The position numbers and the translations under genes are program-made. Positions 19,935 to 32,274 of a DNA stretch of 63,005 nt are shown one piece after another. This DNA comes from Parasitella parasitica (Eukaryota > Mucoromycota > Mucoromycetes > Mucorales > Mucoraceae). The stretch spans positions 4,963 to 67,967 of the forward strand of contig MU619383.1 of NCBI GenBank assembly GCA_025201805.1. The letters are read 5' to 3'. The notes beneath the pieces are model-generated. The model was given only the letters and a program-made list of their open reading frames with translations. It did not search any database and had not been told where the DNA came from. The first letter of the stretch is position 1. Every line of letters starts with the position of its first letter.

Positions 19935-21973
19935 TTAATTCTGTTCGTTGACATATCTACTAGCAATGCCAGATAGGCCTTCCTGAACATCGGTTGCTTC
20001 ATCTTGACCAATATTAGCTTCTAGTCCTTTATAAGTTCTATTCTGGAAATACTCTCCTACCAATCAAATATTAACAAAAGGGGAGACAACCATTGACACT
20101 GCAATTATTACCTGCAGTGCTATTTAGAAGCCGAGCTATGCTATCATCCTTGCTTCTTAAAGTCAAACCTGTCAACGTACTTGTCAATAATTCGCTTGAA
20201 TCTAAATCAGACAGTGAGAAAATGAGCATTCTAGCGATGCAAACTTGCAAAAATGTACCTGAATTGCATTGGCCAGTAATTAAGGAGGAATGAGGTTCCC
20301 CATCACTGGAGGCATCTTGATCTTGTTCCTACGAATTTGCGTTAATTTGGTAGCTCAGCATAATTTTTTAATCAGGTCAAACCTCATCGTAGCTAAATCC
20401 ATCAGTGCGTAATTGAGGAAGCAGCATTGAGAAATCAGTAATATAGTCCCCAACCCATTCCATATCCCTGTCGCACTGATAAGTTCGATTGATGCATACT
20501 AATTTTTTTTTTTTTAATAATACCTGATAAGTGCGATTTCAAGTTCAAATGGGGTTACCATTGGGCGGCAAAACTCCTAGTCATTTTCTTCAGTTGTGAG
20601 TGTCTTCCCCTGCTTTTTGTGAAATTATAACATACCTTGGAATCAATCAAACTATTTTCAGGACAAGACACTAATACAAAACAATCTATTTCCATAAAAT
20701 TTGCCATTTTATATGCATTCAATTTGCCCATCACGAAGAAGTACGATTTTCTGCCTGATGCTTTGATAATTTTCTTTATGTGATCAATAATGTTCATGTA
20801 AGAAGCTGTTGAAAACATAGTGTGTATAAGTCACATGCTGCTGTCAATTTGCCAATGCAACTTACCCACACCCAAAGTTCCAACCACAATACCAATAGTT
20901 TCAGCATCTTTGACCGCTTGTAACAGGGCATACCTTTTCATCAACAACCTATTCACCTGCACAGATTCTTTCCTTGCTTCTTTTGTCTTGGGATTGTAAG
21001 TAAAGACAGGGCATTTGTTGTGGACCATCATGATATTGGTCAATGTCAAGCTTTCTTTTCCAATAAAGAAAATGGAGCATGATTCCATAGGAATTCCTTC
21101 AGGAAGCTCAAAATAACGGCCCCCCTTCTTTTTCTCTGTCATTAGATTCTCAACATCAGCATGAGTTGCTGGTGCGAGAATGGAGGATGCATTGTCCTCT
21201 TCATTGAAGGCATCTTCGAAATCACGATCGCATTTTCCACAGCAAGCTTCTCCGTTTTTCTTTCTTTCTTCATGCCCTGTAAAGCCACCATGTGATAACG
21301 ACGATGAAGGCGATGTTGATGAAGGTGGTGTTGATGAAGGTTTGTTGAGCATGTGCTGCAAGTTTGATTCTGTTTGGATAACCGTGGGGATAATATGCTG
21401 ATAGGCTTTAGCTAATTCAGCTGTCAAACTCTCCGTGCAATGAGCATATTCAACGTCGCTCATGATGATAACAGGCTGTGATAAATCGGGAAATAGCATC
21501 TGAAATTCCTTTTTGCACTGCTCCAAGTCAATGGATTGCCGACCAAATACATACAGTACAGGAGAACGAGATGTTCTATTCAAGAGTTAAATGTCTAGGC
21601 TACAAAACAAAGCAAAGCGTACTTACGGGCTCAAACATGATCGGCCGTAATGAACGATTAAATCGGCATTGACATGCTCAGCAGCCACTTCATCCACACA
21701 ACAGCTGCCATAAGACGTATCTGCCAGCACAAAGATTTCTTGCCCTGTCTTTTCCACAAGCTCCTTGGCTACATGGGCAGCGTCCGCTAAATATTCGTCT
21801 GGAAATTGAAGTGCAATGCGCTTGTAATTGCCTTCCTTGATACGAGCAACTGTGCGATTAATTTCGTACAGCTCTTGAATATGTTCATGCTTTTTGCTCT
21901 TGGTTTCAATTTGTCTCTGGATTACTTTTTTATCATCGCTAGCAAGATCGGTTGGCTCACTTGCAGTTGACAT
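19935..21973 (-). CDS. DPH2: Diphthamide biosynthesis protein 2 (DPH2)
   Basis: Eight predicted exons on the minus strand: 21627-21973, 20866-21575, 20636-20805, 20524-20576, 20383-20467, 20259-20328, 20112-20201 and 19935-20056; 548 residues. Family blocks are [67 protein letters not shown] and [10 protein letters not shown], ending with RTYKGLEA. Cysteines in SYGSCCVDE and the VSCPEN block sit where the family binds its Fe-S cluster. DPH1-DPH2 forms the radical enzyme that moves the 3-amino-3-carboxypropyl group of SAM to the eEF2 histidine, the first step of diphthamide synthesis, in the cytosol. The middle carries a low-complexity Ser/Thr/Pro insert ([16 protein letters not shown]). The exon at 20383-20467 needs a particular acceptor to stay in frame. 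Confidence 0.93.
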
Positions 21974-22186
21974 GATTTGCAGATTGTTTTGTTAATGTAA
22001 GCGATGAAGAAAAAATTTCAAAAAAAGCTCTTTTGGGGCCTGCAGGTGACTCCTTTCTGAAGGTTGTTGCAATGATTGAAACATTCGAATTAATATAAAA
22101 GAGCACAAATTTTAGCACAATATATATACATTGGAGCTTTACCAAAATATTTATCATATCTTGTCTATCGGGATACATACAATTTA

Positions 22187-22755
22187 TCATATCTCTTGGA
22201 TCTCATTATTATTAAAAACCATTATGTAACAAACGATTACTTTTATTATCTGTGCAAATAAATTGGGTAATTTTAATTGATGCCTTTGCTTGAGCGGAAT
22301 AGCCACTGGGACGACCAAGGTCCAGCTATCAAACTTGGTGTGTTCTTTACTTTTGCTTCTACCCATGTCGTCAGCAAACAGATTAAGAGGGACATCATTC
22401 ACAGGCATATACTTTTCCCCAGGGAAATTGCCATTGGAAGGCTTTTTGAATCTCCAGAAATAACAGATCTGCCGAAAAAAGAAGCCTGATAACCTAACAA
22501 ACGATGTTGCTAATTCGCAATTGATGGCCAATCAATGAATTGATATGATTCCCGTTGATCAGAAATTACTTCTTGAATAGACGCAATCGTAATGGCAACT
22601 GGTCGAACATGTGCATGAATACAAAAACTGTTCTCACCTTGGCTCATTTACTTCGAAAGCTTCTGCCATAAGATCTTCTCTTGATTGGCCATAAAGACAC
22701 ACACGAACAGCATACTTTTTGGGCTTGCCCCGAGTTTCAAAGGAAAACCTCATAC
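22187..22755 (-). pseudogene. Degenerate transposase-like fragment (KDZ/Tnp2-like, tentative)
   Basis: The minus frame at 22187-22531 contains VPLNLFADDMGRSKSKEHTK and FDSWTLVVPVAIPL. This resembles the ...LF.DD.SGN.SK.WNKFDSW... stretch of KDZ/Tnp2-type transposon proteins common in Mucoromycota. Upstream, 22640-22752 encodes KPKKYAVRVCLYGQSREDLM, with a possible GT donor near 22635, but joining it to the rest gives stops. No start, no catalytic core and no continuation to the left are visible. It sits between DPH2 and an LTR. Read as a decayed fragment; the family call is from memory of motifs. Confidence 0.4.
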
Positions 22756-22844
22756 AAAAGGATCATATTTACTCTTGAACAATATCTCTAACAATAAATT
22801 GAACTATATAGAGCAGACTCATTTGCAGTTGAAAGGAGAGATAG

Positions 22845-23185
22845 AGAAGATGGCGTCGTAAAAAAGTGTAAAAACAACAATAGATACAATTCAATTCCTT
22901 CTTTATTTCGGAAATAGGATAACGTGCAAACGTTAGACATTTCTGCTCTATTTATATTCGTTTTTGTAAACGGTCTGTCAGTCCGTTATGCCGTAACTGT
23001 CAGTCGGACCAAGTTAAAGTTTGTCTGTATTTGATTTCACATAACCAGGTACGGTATTCTAATACTGGTGTTCCTCACACATTTGTAAATAATATGCGTA
23101 CACCAGCCCCTACATTGGTCTATGTGTCCCAAGTGCGGTTTGCGATTCGATTTCTTTTTGCTGGTTCTTTAATTGGTTATAAATG
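22845..23185 (-). repeat. Solo LTR, family X (inverted)
   Basis: The reverse complement of the LTR at 460-718, with shared aacaacaatagatacaatt, tagacatttct, ctctatttatattcgtt, gtaaacggtctgtc and atgccgtaactgtcag. It has no adjacent internal region, so it is a solo LTR. The right end, near gctagatattt, is uncertain. Confidence 0.65.
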
Positions 23186-23189
23186 CTTT

Positions 23190-23574
23190 GTGGTTTCACG
23201 GCTAGATATTTAGGTTATCTGTTTGTTAGCTTGATTTTGGAAACTCTAATTTGGTTCCGTAAGAGATGACATTCGATCACTTCAGCACAGACAGCGAGAA
23301 AGACGTTAGGATCTCCAGAAGTGCAGAACGATTAAAGGCTCACGTTACCCTACCGCAGGCAAAAAAGACGTACAGAAATTGATAAAGAATCGCCTTAAAA
23401 GCGTGCAAGTATGACTGACATACGGTAAATTATAGATCAAAGTAAATACTGTGTTGGTTGCCGACTAGCTATACGCTATAAATTAAAGTACAGACATGCT
23501 AATTGCCCATGTAAAGTAGAAGACTCTATTTGTTGTGTTTTCTCACTGTGTTTATTTTTTTTATTTTTAAATCT
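23190..23574. other. Unassigned AT-rich interval
   Basis: No ORF with coding character, no RNA gene and no repeat partner found between the family X LTR and repeat D. Confidence 0.3.
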
Positions 23575-23765
23575 ATTACAACTGCGAAATACATTCACTA
23601 CGATGATCTGCATCCCACTTCTAAATTCATCCAGTTACCTTAAATTGATGTAGACTACATCTGTGCGCAGTTAATAAGATGTACAATACAGATTTATACT
23701 ATATAAGATATAGGCTAGAGATGGCATCATTAGGATGAATGACGCTATAGACTGGATAAGACTAT
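23575..23765. repeat. Interspersed repeat D, copy 2 (inverted)
   Basis: Reverse-complement match to 4965-5165, including ctacgatgatctgcat, aagatgtacaatacagattt and atgacgctatagact. The copies are diverged and non-coding. The following 370 nt up to 24135 hold no recognisable feature. Confidence 0.55.
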
Positions 23766-24139
23766 ACAAGAAATGATATACGCTTATGGATCTATATTAA
23801 TAATCTTCGTATAGAAGATGGATCAGGGTACCTCGGGTAAAGTCTATTTTCTCACTCACATAGATTTAAGCTATCTTTAGTCTGCTGATATGTCGGTTAG
23901 CACGAAGTTAAGATGCTAGTAACGCAGTAATATCGTACATGTTAAATTACGAGAGTAGAACATTTGCCCATAGCTTACATATATAAAGGTTCATCTACCT
24001 GGCCAGTAGATGAACGGGAGCTTTATACACCTGTCGACTTGATAATAAAAACCTATACCTTTATCAAGTTGACATTATTGTTTTTTTTATAATTTTTTTC
24101 CGTGAATCCATATCACAACTTATACCGATTCCACGTAGG

Positions 24140-25620
24140 CCTTAAGCAGTGAGGCACTTATTTCAATTGATGAGCAAAGCATGAACTCCATAAACAACCT
24201 GCTTATGTCTTGATATGAATTAATAGCCAAGATACCGTAAAATATGACTTCAAAAGCTATTTTTATGTAGCTTTATGTTTTGGTTAAAATAAATGCCATT
24301 TAATCATAAATATCATTTCCCCCCCCCGCTTAAAGATCTATAATGCAATCTCTGACATCTTTACAAACTATTAAGTGATAGAGACACAAACTTCAGCCAG
24401 AATCTTCTTTTTTTGCACCATTCTACAACGTACCCAAGTTTCATACAGCTCCAACCATTTTTCGGATTTTGCTATGTTTGGACCCAAAACCTCGTATTTG
24501 ATTTTCAGTTTTCAACTTTGGATCAACCTTCAGGGTCATTTTTTGGTAGAAATTTGCGGTTCAAACTAAGAATACAGGCTAGTACTAGTATAATAACTGT
24601 ACATCACTACGTCTCCCGATTCTCGATATCTATCTTTACTGTTGAGATATTTCCAAAACCAGATTGTGCAAATTTTCAAGATTTTACAGCGTATGCTTCT
24701 ATAACAAGTACAAAATCTTGCAATTAAGTCATGTACCAGCTTTTAAGTAAAGTAATAAAACATGTTTTATTAAACCTACTGGTAATAAACATGTTGCATT
24801 CAAGCTCGAATTCGACAAGCTTGGGCAAATTTTGTCTTCTTACGTTAAACTTTGTTCCCCTTTTTCTCAAAAAACCACTATGACACTTTGGCTTGAGTGA
24901 TTATTAAAATCTTTTTGAAACTTGATTTTCTACTAGATGTATTACTTTTTAGATATTTATGTCGAAAAAAATATTTTTTCGTATGTTTCTGGCAGAGGCT
25001 TGATTTATTTTTATAACTTTCAAGCAATCAATAGTTTTTAAATATACATGATATAGTAATGCAAACATAGAGCTGCAAAATAGCTACCGAATGGTTTTTG
25101 TTTGGTTAAAAAATATCAATTTTTAAGCGAGATAATTGCTGAAAACAGTATTGTTTTTTAACCTTTTGAATGGCTGCATTTTCGCCTTATAAGTCTAGGG
25201 CCGGAAAATTGTAGATTCATTTTGGTCGAGACAAGATTTTGATTTTTGGCAGAAAAAATAAAGCCACAGTTGTAAACAAAATATTGATGTGTAGGTATTG
25301 ACATGATGGTTTGTTTGGTCAACTTTATAGAGCTGAATATGCTCAAAATACTCTTGATTTTACTCAAAAACTATCAAAAAGGGCGTTTTTTGAATATTCG
25401 AGAATTGGTAATAAGGAAAAGTGTTTTTATAGCCCTGTAATCTATATGGTAGGATGCAGAATTTATTTTTTGTCTTAAAACACTTAGAACGCATATCCGA
25501 TATACCTATTGCATTTATGAGATATCTAGCAATGAACCGTGCAAAAAAAAGCTCAAAACTGGTTGAGGTCAAATGGTAACGCAGTGCTGAGATTTAACCT
25601 ACAGCCTTTTTTTTTTCACT
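24140..25620. repeat. Interspersed repeat B, copy 2
   Basis: Same orientation as copy 1 at 2640-4133 and very similar throughout, with minor indels such as a longer C run (cccccccc) at about 24320. It includes the 104-codon ORF at 24413-24727 with a few substitutions. Copy 1 stops at an LTR insertion, whereas this copy continues directly into a third, more diverged copy at 25625. Confidence 0.75.
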
Positions 25621-25624
25621 ATAA

Positions 25625-26460
25625 ATGAGTGCCACGCCTATTTGAATTGAAGAGCAAAGCTTAATTCTAATAAGTACCTTGCGTATGTCTCCATATGAAT
25701 CGATATCTGAGATACTGTATAATACAGACTTAAAAACCATTTTTGTATAGCTTCATTTTTGGATGAAATAAATACCACGAAATCTGAAATATAACCTACA
25801 GTATTTCCCGCTTAAAGGCTTAATTTACAGTCTCTAATAACTTTAAAAGCTGCCAAGTGATTTATCAGAATGAGAAATTATTCAAAAAAAAACGGTTGTG
25901 AATTAATCAGGTAAAGATCTTCTCGTTTATTACATAGAAAAAATGATGGTTTATATACTAGTGAATCTAAGTGGACTGATGGGAGGATAAGATATAAGTG
26001 TGAGAGACATGGTGTGATTTAGAGAATGGAACGATAGATTGTATCTATTGTTCATGAACATGTCACGTTGAGTTATAAATAAGGAACATGATCCATTGGG
26101 ATATGTTCCTGAATTTTATCAGGATTGAGTTTACTTGAGTTTGACTTTCAGTTGGGAAATTGACACATCACTAAACGTTTAGAGATATTTTTTTTTTGCA
26201 CCATTCTATAACATATCTGAGTCTCATGTATCTCTGATCATTTTTCAGATTTTGCTATGCTTGGACCCTAAATCTCATATTCGATTTTCCGTTTTCAACT
26301 TTGGGTCAACCTTTAGGATTATTTCTAAGTAGGTTATGGGTTCAAGTTCAGACTATATCCTAATATTAGTAAACTAACTGTATGTCACACGATGTTTTTG
26401 GATTCTCGACATCTATCCTTGCTATCGCGATACTGTCAAAACAAGATTTTGCTTATTTAA
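25625..26460. repeat. Interspersed repeat B, copy 3 (diverged, interrupted)
   Basis: Begins gtgccacgcctatttgaatt, aligning to the start of copies 1 and 2 (gtgaggcacttatttcaatt). It follows them through cccgcttaaaggct to aagtgattta near 25865, then resumes at ttttttgcaccattctataa near 26187 and continues to about 26460. The roughly 300 nt between (about 25870-26185) has no counterpart in copies 1 and 2 and looks like an insertion of unknown type. Confidence 0.55.
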
Positions 26461-26464
26461 TATA

Positions 26465-26651
26465 GCATATGGGTCTATTGTAAGTTATGTAGATAAATAT
26501 TGATCAAGATATAGTTTTAGTATGAATAGAAGAGGTTATATCATTTATCCCAAGAAAAGCCTCCGGTTTTGTATCTGGTTTTAAGTTAGAAAAATAACAC
26601 ATTTGTTATATAAAACATTTTGCTGGCGCCGCCCTTTATGTTGGGAAAACA
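26465..26651 (+). repeat. Diverged LTR fragment, family A
   Basis: Follows the pattern of 1-225: gttatgtagataaatattgat, agtatgaatagaagagg, ttttgtatctggttttaa and cgccgcccttta, ending near gttgggaaaaca. It is clearly older than the other family A copies. Confidence 0.45.
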
Positions 26652-26846
26652 AAGATGATGTTTGTAATAAAATGGCACCTATTATATGGTACCAAAGTTA
26701 CATTGGAAAAAAATCCAGATGGGTCATGGCTGATCCATCCAAGAAAGAAATACATGAAAAGCATAGGTAAACATTAACAAGTGTTGGTAGAAGCTTGCAC
26801 TCCTGATCAAAAAAGTACAATCCTACAACTCTGGCACATGCTAATG
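26652..26846. repeat. Interspersed repeat C, copy 2 (inverted)
   Basis: Reverse-complement match to 4549-4737, sharing gtagaagcttgcactcctgat and tcatggctgatccatcc. The minus-strand ORF at 26698-26982 overlaps it and extends into single-copy DNA; I do not consider it a gene. The stretch from 26850 to 27189 holds nothing I can identify. Confidence 0.55.
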
Positions 26847-27189
26847 TTGAACATCGCTGCTCACAATCACAAATAAACAAATTCCAAACATGTATATACA
26901 ATGCAATTGTTAAAACAAATGCAATAATTCTAGATGCCAGAAATGGCTTGTTTATTACATAATAAGGAAAGCTCAGTCGCATTAGAAATAATCAGGGTCC
27001 TTAAACAGTACAATCCTTCCCATAAACTTTGTATCAATTTCAATACCAACATGTCGAAATCTCAATTACAATATAAGTGAGAGAATGTCAACAAAAAGCA
27101 TTCTTCAAGTAAGCTGTCAAATAAGCATCTTCACTGTAGTGAAACTATTTTACAAGTAGTATAAATATAAGTTCTCTTAAAGAGCATGT

Positions 27190-27655
27190 TGTTGTATCCA
27201 TATAATACCATGGTTACCACCGTTTCAAATCAGTTGTCATGGCAACCGTTCCTAAGCGGATCTAAAGTTGAATGGCATCAATTATTCTATTTAGTAAATA
27301 GAAGTATTCAATAGAATGTCTTGTATAAGAAACCATCTATTTGGGTTCTACTTATTCTAAATTGTGAAGCTCAACCTATCGATGAATGATTCACATTCAT
27401 AACGTTTAGCTGATTAAATATAGAAATAGGTCTTGCTCTGACTACTACTGTGTTATAATCTTGTTTGACAATTAACTGTCAAACATGTCCTGATTGTATT
27501 TTATAGATTTATTCTAATATAAATAGACAGTTTCTTGTCAATCAGTAAATCAATAGTTTTGTATCTGGTAAATTAAGTCTCTATTATTTTCTTATATTCT
27601 TTATATCATAAACAATCACCTGTTGTGCTCAATTTCAAGACCTGCTGGCACAACA
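27190..27655 (+). repeat. Solo LTR, family A
   Basis: Starts tgttgtatccatataatacc and ends ctggcacaaca, with TATA-like tataaatagac near 27520. It matches the reverse complement of 61883-62360 along its whole length, with scattered differences. Flanking 5-mers (catgt and atatt) do not match, so no target-site duplication is seen; inter-element recombination or decay could explain that. Confidence 0.7.
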
Positions 27656-27759
27656 ATATTTAATTTTACACTGCCATTTTGTAATTGAACAAGTTCCCTG
27701 ATTTTACAGCATATTCAGTAAGATATAGCTTCCACATAATACTTTCTGCAGCGAAACGC

Positions 27760-27900
27760 AGTAATAAAGTATAGAAAAAGCGAGATACGATTAAAATCCC
27801 TCTTTATTTTGAATGTGGGTTAAATGTGCAATAGGTTGTTAATTTTACATATATCTATTCGTATTATTTGGGTGTCACCTTACTAGCAGACATTTGCATC
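27760..27900 (-). repeat. Diverged LTR fragment, family X-like
   Basis: Contains gcgagatacgattaaaatccctctttattttg, ggttaaatgtgcaa and catatatctattcgta, a diverged form of the family X pattern ending in ...ctctatttatattcgtt. Boundaries are uncertain. Confidence 0.35.
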
Positions 27901-30181
27901 GTTATTTCTTAACGGTTCCATTATTTTTTATATGTTGTGTTTTAAATTCTAATTAGCCGTTCTGGCTTAGTAGTATACTATCATACTACGTTGATTAGAG
28001 ATGGTCATTCATCAGAACAATAGAATAATTCTATTGTAGCTATCCTAATCTTACGTGAGTGCGAATCTTGTTGAATTGTTTATTGACGTTGTTGATCTAA
28101 TGATGGATCAAGGACGGCATTCAAACGTGATTTTATACATGCGAGTAGGAAGCTTTCTCTGTTTGACGAATTGTTCCTTTTCAGGCTTTAGTTTGTGGCA
28201 CAACATGCTATTTTGACATATGTCAATTTCTATCCCTGCTATTTGCTATCTTTGTAGTCAAGGCTATTATTATTGAGAAGATGAAAATTTTTTATGATGG
28301 GAATCAAGTCTAGTTCATTTTACTTTCTAAAGATGTGAAACTAATACATCGGCATGGCTCTTTTTCCATTGACGGTTGGTGCTTTATTTTTCATTAAATT
28401 ACACTATATATTTGTAGTTGCAATTTCAGGTTGCTGCAAATAGTAATTTCTTAACTGCAATTATAGACACTACAGTATTACTTTTCTGTACACAATTTCA
28501 AAACTACGGTATGCACTACCACTAGGGCCTTGACATTCGTGATGAGGCTGACAGTTCAACAGGCGAATTCCTCAAAAAGAATATTTAACGCCCTTTTTTT
28601 TTATTATTATTAGTATTTAAGCTCTTGGTTTTTTTTCTTTCTTTCTTAAGTTTATCTCAACACGCTACTTTTAGGTTCTTTTTTTGTATAGGTGAAAACC
28701 AACATTTGTGTTTTCAGCTTGACTTGTCCTACGAAGCCAAACGATGGCAGGACTGTAATCGAGCTAAATGAGATTTCACGGCTATTTTTATGTAGTATAT
28801 TCCCAGAAAGGTGGTTACAAAGAAGATAGGCTAAGCAGCCTATGGCATCAAATCAATAGATAGTACAACATATCTAATTGCAACGTAGAAAGAATAGCAC
28901 CTGCTGTCGTGTTACAAAGTTGCCATATTATGGCTATTTTGATTTGGTATGATACCGTAATGCAAACGATATTATAGGCTCTTGATGGGCATAATGAAAC
29001 TGTCGTATGATTGTAATTGAGCGAAGCAAGATTAAACGGTTAGTGATGTTTGAATTTTATCGGAAATGGTTGATTTATGGTTTCCGTGATCTCCGGCTGG
29101 TCTGTAGTTCATACTTGTCCTACATAGTACCAGGCGCTGGCTATACCTCAGCATAACGATACTGTAGCTGCAGTGACCCAAAGCTTGCAACTGAAAACCA
29201 GGTTGTTTAATAAACATACCGAATGCAAGTACAATGAATATAAAGCAGCTTGCTATTATGAAGGACATGTCCAATAAGAAGAAATAGCATTGATATCTTT
29301 TGTTTAATTGTTTGTAAGACAAGGCCTCACGTTACTTTTTGGAAAAAAAAAGATTTGCGTAGTAACTGCTATGGATTTTGAAGAGATTTGTAATAGTGGA
29401 TGACTAGGAAATGAGCTAGCAGCTTTTCGAGTAGGATGGATGTAGAGTACAAAAAAGTCTTTTTCTTTACATATACAGTAGTCGATATGAAAATTGCAAG
29501 TATTGCCTTTGATTTTATCCTTTCTGTCATTTTGAAGTGATCTTGAATTATGGCTTTGCTAATGTGCCGAACTAAGTTAAATTAAAAAAAGATCAAGGAA
29601 TCCAAATATTCTCTCTTAAAATAATGCATGTAATAAATTTATGTAATTTGTCGACCTCTGCATGACCGCAGCAAAGGGTCAATAGTTCGACTTGAACCTA
29701 CCCTGGATGTGTTTGTTTAGTGTCTTTCAAAGCACTGCCTTAGCAAAGACACTTTTTACATGGCAATGACCAGTCGAGCGAACCTAATTTAATTTTGTGG
29801 TAGGTATCTTTTTGATGTCTCAAATTAGAAGTGGCAAAGACATCGTTTCATCTATTCAGATTCTTGGTGTCTAGTTCCTTATATCATTAATGCGTTGTTA
29901 TTGATGTCCATAATATGTAGAATGCACTTGACATAAAAATACCTTGTTAATGTGGCTGTTTGATGTAACATTGGTGTTTGTTTCCTGATATCAAGTATAG
30001 TCAGGGACGGCATGATGCATGTACTTTTTAGTAAAATGTGAGGCATTGTTACGCCATGCCCATACCAAAAAAAGGATATCTGATGCTTTTAAAATTGACC
30101 ATCTGCTCGACCCCCTCGAATAGGCTTTTCTCTCTTTTGTACTTTTTGGTTTTTTTTTATTTATTTTTTTTCTTTTTCTGT
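27901..30181. other. Gene-poor interval
   Basis: About 2.3 kb of AT-rich DNA with only short non-conserved ORFs (for example 29032-29322 on the minus strand) and T-rich runs near 28590-28690. No supported gene, tRNA or repeat pair. The last 150 nt are pyrimidine-rich and probably form the leader of the next gene. Confidence 0.4.
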
Positions 30182-31931
30182 ATGGCTCACATGGCTGAAA
30201 GGATAAATCTAACAGATTCATGGCAAAATGAGCTTGAACGCTTGAATCTACATGATACGTTGACTCGACAAGTATGTTTGTATATATTCAATTGTCGGTT
30301 CGTTTGCCCTTACTAACAGAAAACGATAAAATTTTAGTCATCTCACAACGACGCACATAAATTTCAACATCGATTAGATGAGCGCGAAGATCAAAAAGAC
30401 AATTTGTACGCAAATTACGATTCACCAGTGTCACTTCGCTACAGAGATTCTGTCAGTTCAAATGCTTCATCTTTACTATCTAGGAATTCTACCATCTCTT
30501 CGACAGAGGCTCGTAACGTTAGTACGATGGCATCCTCACCTAAAACAGATGCACATTCACCGCCTTTAAGACTCTCTACCGCATGGGGTAGCGAGCATCC
30601 TCCAAGACATGATTCTCCAAATAGCCTTTCTCCCATTCATTCGCAATGCTCATCTCCTCCTATTGAGCCGCTTTCCTATGGGAGTTGCAATTTAACAAGA
30701 TACTCGTCAGTGGTAAGCCCAAACGGCTGCTTTGTCCCCAGTAAACCATTACCGTTTATACAAAAGACTGATATTACAAAGCACCATTACGTTATACCTA
30801 CATTTGCAATGGTAAATACGTTGATCTATATTGATTCATTGTAAAAATATTTACTCACTTCTGCTCGTTTACAGGCAGGCCAAAGCCAGGCAGAGATCAT
30901 GAAACTGTTGTTTAATCACACTGACAGTCAACCGTTTGCAGTAAATATTTCTTGCACAGACATGATTTGTATTTTATTGATGCTGACCCTGCTCCTTTAT
31001 TGATAGCCCAAAGAAGAATACGAAAGAACAATACCATGGCATATTGATCACAACCACTCTTTGCTCACATTATCTCAATACACCAGTTTGGGCCAAGATA
31101 ACCCTGTTTCACGAAATTACTTGATAGGATTAGGCCAAAGACTAGGCATTACAACCATCCTCGTCATTGTTTCTATTGAAGTCATGTGCGTAAATACAAG
31201 ATAGGCCAATATGAAGCACATTGAATTAACATTTAATTAGTGGCACTGTGTACCCTTTACTAAATAATCTTGTAAAAGCCATGGAGACGAATGCAAGTGC
31301 TAATGATCATGTTCAAGAGGAGCAGGCTTCCTGGTGGAGCCGTGTTGTGCTTGTCATCAACCAACAACACGGTGTCAGCGATCAGGCAGCATACGCCCAG
31401 CGTAAAGCTATATTGGTGGATGAAATGCCTCGAATTCAAGAACGATATCGGCTCTCGAGACCGTTATCTACGCTCTTTATCAGCACGCTAGTGTATGACC
31501 AAATAAAAAACACAGAAGAAGGATTCAATTACAAACTCTGTTGTCAACGAATCTTATGGCAAATGATGGAAAAACACATGCTGACTGGCCGATGGTGCAG
31601 TGAATTGCTGAGTTTCCAAAACAGATTGAACACGAACGGTAGCAATGGCAACAGCAGTCAACTCAATATCTTGAATGAGGACGAAGAAAGCAGTTCCAGC
31701 AGTGACGAAGCTATATTTCAAACTGTCATTGAGTATGATGAAAATGGAAAAGTCAAAAAGCCAGAGAAAAAAAAGAAGCAGAGAAAGAGAACAATGTTAG
31801 TGCACCAACAAACAAAAATGACATCCTCATTACAGAGACGATCGACACGACGCCAAATTCAAAAATTGCATTGCCATGATGGTGATGATGGTTCAACTCT
31901 GCCATTACCCATTAGAAACCATACTTCTTGA
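30182..31931 (+). CDS. Unrecognised fungal protein, five exons
   Basis: Predicted exons 30182-30271, 30338-30811, 30875-30940, 31007-31185 and 31241-31931 give 499 residues in one frame with consensus splice sites. The start MAHMAERINL follows a long T-rich leader. The N-terminal 190 residues are Ser/Pro-rich and probably disordered (SPNSLSPIHSQCSSPP). The central part has a hydrophobic segment (LGITTILVIVSIEVIGTVYP) that could be a membrane span or buried helix. The C-terminal part is helical and charged (EMPRIQERYRLSRPLSTLF), followed by an acidic/Ser run (EDEESSSSSDE) and a basic tail (KKPEKKKKQRKR) that could be a nuclear signal. I cannot name a family; multi-exon integrity argues that it is a real gene. 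Confidence 0.75.
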
Positions 31932-32274
31932 GCTTTTTTTTTTTTTCTTTTTTCTTTCCCTTTTCTGACAGGACTCTCTGTAGTTTGCCGCTTACATTCT
32001 ATCATTATGTTTTTAATCATCTTGTATCCTTTATTTATACCTCCTATTTATTACCATCAACTGTTTACAATGTATATTTTAGACCCTTTCATCTCAATAA
32101 ATCATTCATTTATCTGGCTCGTCGATGTGTCCGGGGACGTTTAAGTTTACAAATCATGTGCAGAATACATTATACTGAACTGAAAATTTTACTTGGTCAT
32201 TACATTTTAACAACCAACTATTGTAGAATAAATTACCATTGAGTTTTTCTTGTACTAACATTTAAATCCTCCAT

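Noticed and set aside
26698-26982. 94-codon minus ORF
   Set aside because: Overlaps repeat C copy 2, whose other copy does not keep the frame.
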